This document shows positions 57,171-64,000 of a DNA stretch of 64,000 nucleotides, piece after piece. The notes under the pieces were generated by a model. It did not search any database. It was not told the origin of the DNA and saw only the letters and a list, made by a program, of their open reading frames with translations. The translations under genes were made by a program, and so were the position numbers. Source of the stretch: Zingiber officinale (taxonomy: Eukaryota > Streptophyta > Magnoliopsida > Zingiberales > Zingiberaceae); assembly GCF_018446385.1 (NCBI RefSeq), contig NC_055987.1, positions 4,485,705-4,549,704 of the forward strand, written 5' to 3'. Every line of letters begins with the position of its first letter. Positions within the stretch are counted from its first letter, which is position 1.

Positions 57171-60100
57171 TCACAGACTAGGGTTTATGGAGGGGATTCC
57201 TTGGTGTTCAAACCATTCGGGCATGTGAAACTTTTCGTATAGAACAGGTCTGACATCCTTCTGAAATGAAAGTTGCTTCAGAAGGGGAAGAATGACATCC
57301 ATGAGCTGGAAGCAAAGAAAATATTTTGATGGATAAGGGATTTGTTTAGTAATTGCTTATTAGATTGAAAGAAAGAAAATTGGTGTGCAGATATCAGTCC
57401 AAGTCTGTTACCTGGTTATCACAAGGTTGTGCTGCAAAGAATGGCACGCATGGTACTCCATTGGAAGGTTGAAGCAAGAAGCTAAATGGATTGTTGTCTA
57501 CAATAACCGTGCGGGAGAGGTCTTTCGATACACAAGTAAGGTCTTTGACATGTTCTCGGTGTTCCCTGTTTCACAGAAACGGATTACATTTACTTGAACA
57601 AAAATGTATCGTATATGCAGGATTTAGCAATAGACCGTAGAATGTTTTGGATACAAAAATTATATGGATATATGTAGACACCACATGCAATAGGCAAATT
57701 TTATGATGACATTTAAGCATTCAGTAAACATATAAATGTGTTTGTCCCAACTATCTGAGGTTGGCTATATGAATCTTCATTGGATTCGATAAATGAACGA
57801 TAATTTATATTAAAGAAAAGTCGTCACTAATGATTCAGTAATTCACATTAAATAACATCTGAAGCATAAATCACACCATGAAGAATCGATATTTTTTATT
57901 ACATAATCTGTATTTTATGAGATTTTGACTCTCCAACAAAATATCTTTCGACCAAAAAAAAAACAAAGCTTATTTTCTTTTCAGGAACATTACTTTGTGT
58001 ATAACCTAGGAAAAACACTTATGTTGGCTAACAATCATAGGACAATGTTTGTGCACTCTACTAAGTACCATTTGAATATCAATGGCTAAAATTTCCATGA
58101 TATTGACTATGATCAATAACACTCGAAATATAATCACAGTCAAAATGTGCAGCTACAGAGATTATTATAACTCAGAGTGTGAATTCATGCACAGAACTTT
58201 CACTTACGTGCTCACAGTAGAAGGCCTGTATAGCCGATGACTTAATTTTTTGTCAGCATCTATTCTGTCAATAACAGGACTAGCATAACCTGATGCAAAA
58301 GGCAGCATACGATAATTACGTACAGAAGCATAAAAATTTTAAAACACACGCAACGAAGAAAACTAGCACCACAAACTGCAACCTTCAAGGCCAGCTGTGA
58401 AAAGAATAAGATCTGCAAATTCACTGCAGTGTTTTAAGAATTCGTGCAAACCAGGACGTTCAAAGACAGTGACATGGTTGACCTTCGGTCTTCCATCGGC
58501 ATCCTTCAATAATTGTCGGCAAAATTACAAATGGACCTTAAGATGATGCTGAAAATTTAAAATAGGCAAGTCATAAGACCAACCTTTTCTGAAGATATAC
58601 ATTCTAGTTCAAAGCACTTTAGACCAGCTTCAATGGCCTGCATACGAACTGCAGACGGAAGACTGGATGTCTCATATGCACAAACTAAAGTCTCATCCAA
58701 ATCAAGTACAACCTACAAATGTTAGGAGCCTAACCATAAATGAGGAAGTCATTAAAAAACAATAAACCAAATATTCTCAATACCTCTCATATATTTTTTA
58801 ATGAAATCCATGAATTTGAACGGTGACATTAGACTCAATTATAAAAACTAAACAAAGGCATCTCACTGAAATGACACAAAGGATTTTTTCTCAGCCTCAG
58901 GTTTCTCACAGAACACTTCCATGAATCCATCTATTTTCTCAACCAGAAATTATATTGTTAGCATTGACAGAAAGAAACAAAGCGCAAATTAACCATTCCA
59001 ATAATAATCTCAATCTGCAAAACAAGGGTGGAAATGCTGTATCCTTACTTTTTAACCATAAAAGGATAAATATTCTTTCACAGAAATTTCATAGTTTAAA
59101 CAAAAGGGTATGAAATATGATTTTATCATCCACTTTTTCTCTCAGCCTTACTTCTTTTGTTGTAAAAGTAAAACAAGAATAAAGAAGAGAAGGATATAAG
59201 AATTATGGTTATCTAACAAAGTTTTCAAATTATTTAAAGGTCATTTCTACATTAGTTGGACAGGAGAGGCCATCTATCACAAATCAGTTATGGAATTGGA
59301 AAGGGAACTGATGGAGATAAAGCTGAAGAATGAGAACAGTTACACAGGTAAAATTCAGAGTTTATGCAGCAGTAGAAGAAAGAAAAATTCTGATAATAAG
59401 AATCCAGTAGCAGACCAAGAGGTTTACAATTTTCTTCAATTCAGTAGTAGTCACAACAAAATACTGAACGTCTACTTATTTCTTTTAGTCAAATAGGACT
59501 AAAAATAAAATGACAAAGAAAGTTAAAAGGCCAAAGTTCATTAGTTAAAACAAGGACTTGGAACGGAGTACCTGCACTAACACTGGATACCCTGAGTACT
59601 TATTGTGGCTAAACAAGCAAAGCATGTTGTCTGCTATTTTAGTGAGGTGAGCATAAAAGTTCTTACAATTTTGGGAAGGAAATACATAAAAGTACATGCA
59701 AAGTTATGAATTACAGCAATTTCAAAGCAACAAACAAGAAGCTAAAACTGAAACCAGGTGGTGAAATCTATTTCTAACTATATTGATCTGCATTTTGGGT
59801 CAAGTTTGTCGAACATTACCAAGTAACACATGATGTCTTACCTAAATTCTATCAAGCCTGTTATAAGTTCTTGAAGTATATGAAAACATTTTAGTAACCA
59901 TCAGTTATCCCAGCAGATCTGATTTTTTCATCAAACTTACCATTCCTCTTAGTTATTTCATTCTAAGTTCATCAACCAGCAATTTTAGTTTAAGCAAAAT
60001 ATTCTGGGATATGACCAACCAAACAAAAGAGTGATAGTCATCATCTATAACATATCCCCACATCACCATGGGATTCATGAGGCTATAGCTTCAGCTAATA

Positions 60101-61561
60101 CTCCATGGCCTATCAATGTTTCCCAATGTATGGAGAGTTTTGCATATTTCAACTTTTGAATAAAGTCAATGAGTGACTTTGCAAGTTTGGTGGCATTTAT
60201 ATGTACTTCCAATATAATTTTTGTAGTTCTTAGATAAACATAAACAAGCACATTTTGACCATGAAAAAAATTAATTACCTATAACAAACACAACAATTGG
60301 CACAGAGAATTCATGTTCATAAAGCTGAGCATAATACATCTCATGATTGGTAGTGATTGTACACAATATATGAGTGTCAGAAGTAAACACATGAAGTTAA
60401 CAGCCCACGCTTCCCTCTTGGGATTCCACCCAAGATGTTGCAGTCATCATCGTTCAATGTCTGTATACTTGCTAACATTCAAAATCTAGCTCAGGATGTT
60501 AGACCATACCGTGACTACCACTTAAGAAGATTTTTTATTAGATTCGCTTATGAATCTTAAAAGTCATGTTGGTATGATATCACAATCTCTTGACTAACAT
60601 AATAAATTAACGTTCAACACCATTAACAAAATCTTCAACGTATTTAATCATAAAGGACTAGCCTAGACTTATGAATCAATACATCAAACCCAGTCCTCTT
60701 GTGAGACTAAATCAAGTTGCCACAATATGGATCATTGATTGATATGCAGAATCAAGGGATGATGAGTATTGTGAACATTATGTCCTCGAGTTCAGGGAAT
60801 ATTGAGCATACAAAACTTGGTATGTATTTAGACTTCATAAACTTGTCGGTTCATAGAAGTCTAGCAATTGCAAAGACCTTTACCTGAAGATCCTAGGCTA
60901 TCAATTCACTTGATCTACTACTTACCTTGCTCCTCCAGCCCTAATTCAACAAGTCTTTTTGGCAAGATCGCCTTCGTAAAAAATTTCAAGCACATCAGTA
61001 GAGATCATTTGGACACTTAGAAATGAATTCAAGAAAAAACAGAAAATCAGAAATTCATCTTTGGTTTTATCCCCAAAAAATCACTGAATGGCAAGGCGAT
61101 AACGAGCCAAACGATGAAATTGCAACCGTATTTCTTAGCAATATCTGAAGAAACTTAAATAGAAGATAGATCTTGACAAATCTACTTCAAAATATCCAAT
61201 ATTCAAACCAAATAGTCACAACCTAGTACCCCGATCGAAAACGAAGTCATACCGTGAGCCTATTGAGGGACTCCAGCGAGTTTCCAACCCGGAGGGGCTG
61301 GGCATCGCTAGGTCGATCCACTGCGAGAGGCTTATAACCCGTGGATGCGGCGGACGGAGAGAAGAGGAGGGGTTGGCGGAGGCCAACGAAGGAGAGGAGC
61401 TGAGCCCACGAGGGCGTCCCTCGCAGGATCTGGAGGAGGAGGCGGAACAGGATGGCCATCCAGCTCACCAACGCACGCCACACCTGGACGCTCTTCCCCG
61501 TAGAGGTCGCCGTCGCGGCGGGCCCCGGAGAGCACAACTCCGCCTGGGCCAGCTCGGCCAT
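57171..61561 (-). CDS. HAD-family CTD-type (SCP/FCP-like) phosphatase
   Basis: A DxDxT-class protein phosphatase of 309 aa, resembling the plant At3g55960-type small CTD phosphatase-like proteins. Six exons: 61561-61253, 58712-58584, 58503-58383, 58289-58208, 57565-57412, 57305-57171; total 930 bp with all phases matching. The N-terminus (MAELAQAEL) carries a hydrophobic stretch at about residues 30-46 (LVSWMAILFRLLLQI), a likely membrane anchor. The catalytic motif DLDET lies at residues 107-111 (Asp107 nucleophile, Asp109 acid/base). Motif II is LFTAG, the basic residue lies in HVKDL, and the last acidic motif is VDNNPFSF. The C-terminus reads FHMPEWFEHQGIPS. The substrate is unknown; RNA polymerase II tail or other phosphoserine proteins are possible. 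Intron 1 is 2.54 kb; the others are about 80-640 bp. The first exon is GC-rich. Confidence 0.88.
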
Positions 61562-62432
61562 GGCAGCAACGGAGGGCGGAGACGGGAACACCGGGAAGGC
61601 GCTTCGGCTCTCTTCTGGCCTCGACGGAGTGGCCCCTCCTGGATCCGAGACGGAGGTGGAGGAGAACCACGGCAGCGGAGGAGAAAAAGGAAGCACCCGG
61701 CCGCGCGCCTGCTGTGCGCCGTGCGGGCGGTCGCGGAGTACAGCTAAATATGCGGGTCGGGAACGGCAGTTGACGTCCAGACTTGCGGCAGCCACCATCA
61801 CCACGTCAAACTTCACGATCCGTGCGTCAGCCCTTGCGATGGACGGTTCCTAGAGCCCCTCTTTTACTTTATCTTTTTCCTTTTTTTTTCCTTTCAATTT
61901 CCTTTTTTATTTTTTCATACCACATACTAAATAACAATAAGGAAAATAATAAAAATAGTACATTTAAAAGTTACTACAATAATACTAATAATAAAATCTA
62001 CAATCATATTAAATTTTTTTAAGTACCTATAGCTATTTATCAATCAAATATTTTATTCCTAAAATATCTCAAATCCCAAAATTAAATCTCTAATAAATCA
62101 AATATTTATAAAATTCATCTATTAAATATCTCACTTTCAAATATTCTAAATTAAACATTAAATATATTTTTTATTAAAAAAATTAAAAAAACACCTGACA
62201 TATTTTCATATCCAATGATTTCTCGATCCTGTGGGTCATCCTGGTCGGTATGTGGCGGAAGTTGTGAAAATGAGATCACAGGGTCGATCCTTGGGACAGC
62301 TGGGGAATAAATTTTCTATCCCCGTATTACATCCTGTTGGTCACATGCTCGCTCGGATACTGCGATTTATCTCCCTTGTGACTTGGGTCGAGTGCAGCAT
62401 TCGTCTTTTGTCACAATATCCGATGATTTCTC
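61562..62432. other. Phosphatase promoter side, then A/T-rich DNA
   Basis: 61562-61850 is GC-rich and holds the presumed 5'UTR and promoter. ORFs here on the plus strand are antisense shadows of the phosphatase exon. 61860-62220 is very A/T-rich, and 62220-62430 is mixed. No gene was seen. Confidence 0.45.
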
Positions 62433-62895
62433 AAATCCTTTAATCTGTAATCCTTAATCTTCTCCTAGTCTCTTCTATAATTTTCGTTGGATCGCGATCG
62501 AAATCTAGCCAAAATTGAGTGTGATCTCTCCTAAGTCTGAGCTCATCTTCCTATTTAAGTTATAGTTTAGATCGATTCAGGCAGTCGGAGACCGTCGGCG
62601 GTTAAACTGACTGTATAACGCTGGCCAAGGGTTGCCCGTCCACTGCGAACAGCCTCTGGCCGCCTAACTTAATCTAAACTATAACATAGATGGGAAGGTG
62701 AAGTCACGCTGGCCAAGGGTTGCCTGTCCACTGTGAACAATCTCTGGCCACCTAACTTAATCTAAACTATAACGTAGATGGGAAGATGAACTCAGATAAA
62801 ATTATAATTAATTTTGATCAAATTTTGATCACGATTTGATATATAAATTAGAGAAGGAATTAGAAAGAGATCAGAGATTGAAGACTAAAGGATTG
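62433..62895. mobile_element. Foldback / TIR element with inner tandem repeat
   Basis: The left arm (from AATCCTTTAATC) and the right arm (ending GACTAAAGGATT) pair imperfectly over about 130 bp. They meet around atagtttagat / atctaaactat. The core contains two tandem 88-bp units (62618-62705 and 62706-62793) starting ACGCTGGCCAAGGGTTGCC. No ORF of interest; a non-autonomous element is likely. Confidence 0.5.
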
Positions 62896-63698
62896 ATCTC
62901 CTTCCGATGAATGATATTTGAGATTGGAATTATTTAAAAAAAATATATTCCCTCTAGCTAATGTAAATGTTAAAGCCATGAAAATAAAATAAAATCAAAA
63001 TTGTGATTCTTTTGTCTTTATTCTCATTTCTCATGCCGTGTAATTGTGAGGTACCTATGAGGTGGGGCCACCAATGAGATGGACATTCGAAAATATGGCA
63101 GCTTCTATTTTAATTTAATTTAACTTTTGAATTAAATTGATGCAAGTGGAGTTGCACATGCACCACAGAAATGGACCAGTAAAATTAGAACTGGTGTCCA
63201 TTATATTGGAATTAATTTTAGATAATTGAACTGGATTAAGAGTTCAACTCCAATGCTTATCCGGTGGACTACAGATCATACTTTGATTAGTATAATAACA
63301 TAACAGTATCGCAATGATTAAGACTTAATTTAGTTGTTTAAATGTTGCTATCATGTTATTTAAGCGCTGCCTGTTTTTAAAATTTAATGTTAATCAATCA
63401 AATATTTGACACTTTAAATGCTTATAAAAAATTAAAATGCATATCTACTGTGAATGTCCGTATCGGACATACAATAAGTGAGCAATTTATAGATATTTGA
63501 ATAAATATATGTTAGAATATTATTTATTTTATCTATAAATGAGGATAGATCTTTTGAATCGTGAAATAAATATAGAGGATGGATCATTCCATTCATTGAT
63601 CGTTTTGAATAAATCCCATTATTAAACAGATAGGATCTATTCAAAGAAATTAATTATCTTTTGTCAGTTCGGACCCTATGTCCTCGTGGCCCTTGTTA
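62896..63698. other. A/T-rich intergenic, no gene seen
   Basis: Low GC, no domain-bearing ORF. A short palindrome-like tgtccgtatcggaca lies near 63454. Confidence 0.4.
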
Positions 63699-63804
63699 AT
63701 CGGACGGATCAGATTATATCTCAAGATATCATGACATCCTTAAGATTTGTGCAGTATCTTCTGATGTGCAAAGTATCATTGAGATATAATCTGATCCGTC
63801 TGAT
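63699..63804. repeat. 26-bp inverted repeat (hairpin)
   Basis: Arms 63699-63724 and 63779-63804 share gacggatcagattatatctc in inverted orientation, with a single mismatch over 26 bp and a loop of about 54 bp. The transcript would form a stable stem. Confidence 0.65.
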
Positions 63805-64000
63805 CGATAAAGAGACACGGAAACAGAAACAGAAAAATTTAAGGACAGAAAATTCGAACTCATCTTTTGTGGTCGAAATCGTAAAATAAAGTCAAGAGGA
63901 TCTCGAGTGTTGATAAATTGGGTCGCTTCCCATCTTGAACATTTAATACTACGATAAAATTAGTAAGATTTTATTAATAAAAATAAAATATTTCCTTGCT

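Noticed and set aside
61373-61853. Plus-strand ORFs of 124 and 133 codons
   Set aside because: Antisense to exon 1 and the GC-rich 5' region of the phosphatase gene, with low-complexity Gly/Arg/Glu content.

Overview
This is plant nuclear DNA, most likely from a monocot. It holds intron-containing genes, a CC-NB-LRR resistance gene and its broken relative, plant Copia (Sirevirus-type) and Gypsy-type LTR elements, an Au-like SINE, MITE-like elements and long A/T-rich spacers. Three genes have GC-rich 5' exons, which fits a commelinid monocot such as a Zingiberales species. That placement is an inference; nothing in the window fixes the species.

Layout. 0-7 kb: an internally deleted hAT transposon, a small Copia remnant (minus strand), and an NLR pseudogene (minus) whose whole NB-ARC region is deleted in frame. 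7-23.7 kb: a Gypsy-like LTR with internal tandem repeats is split by a 14.5-kb insertion with an ATACA target duplication. That insertion carries three LTR copies of one gag-only Sirevirus-like family. A second gag-only Sirevirus-like element of 10.1 kb (duplication GAAGG), with an env-like ORF, sits inside its gag. A Gypsy-type solo LTR (duplication AAAAT) with an internal 702-bp tandem duplication sits inside the second element. 25.4-29.4 kb: an intact NLR gene (minus). 32-37 kb: a complete seven-exon SYF1/XAB2 splicing-factor gene (minus, 910 aa), including one apparent GC-AG intron. 38-44 kb: a solo LTR, a TIR element and a decayed Copia gag-protease fragment. 44.7-56.4 kb: an IDD-type zinc-finger gene (plus, 688 aa) whose 5' half and about 4 kb of upstream DNA are tandemly duplicated. 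This leaves a truncated two-finger copy upstream. 57.2-61.6 kb: a complete six-exon HAD-family CTD-type phosphatase gene (minus, 309 aa). 61.6-64 kb: A/T-rich DNA with foldback structures.

The working genes are not functionally linked: immune receptor, spliceosome component, transcription factor and phosphatase. Exon models for SYF1, IDD and the phosphatase were built by reading splice sites, and each total is an exact multiple of three. I see no obviously new multi-gene system. The most notable features are the truncated two-finger IDD copy and the atypical third finger of the full IDD protein. Next come the two nested gag-without-pol elements, one keeping an env-like ORF behind its own GGCGCC-rich leader, and the in-frame microhomology deletion in the NLR pseudogene.
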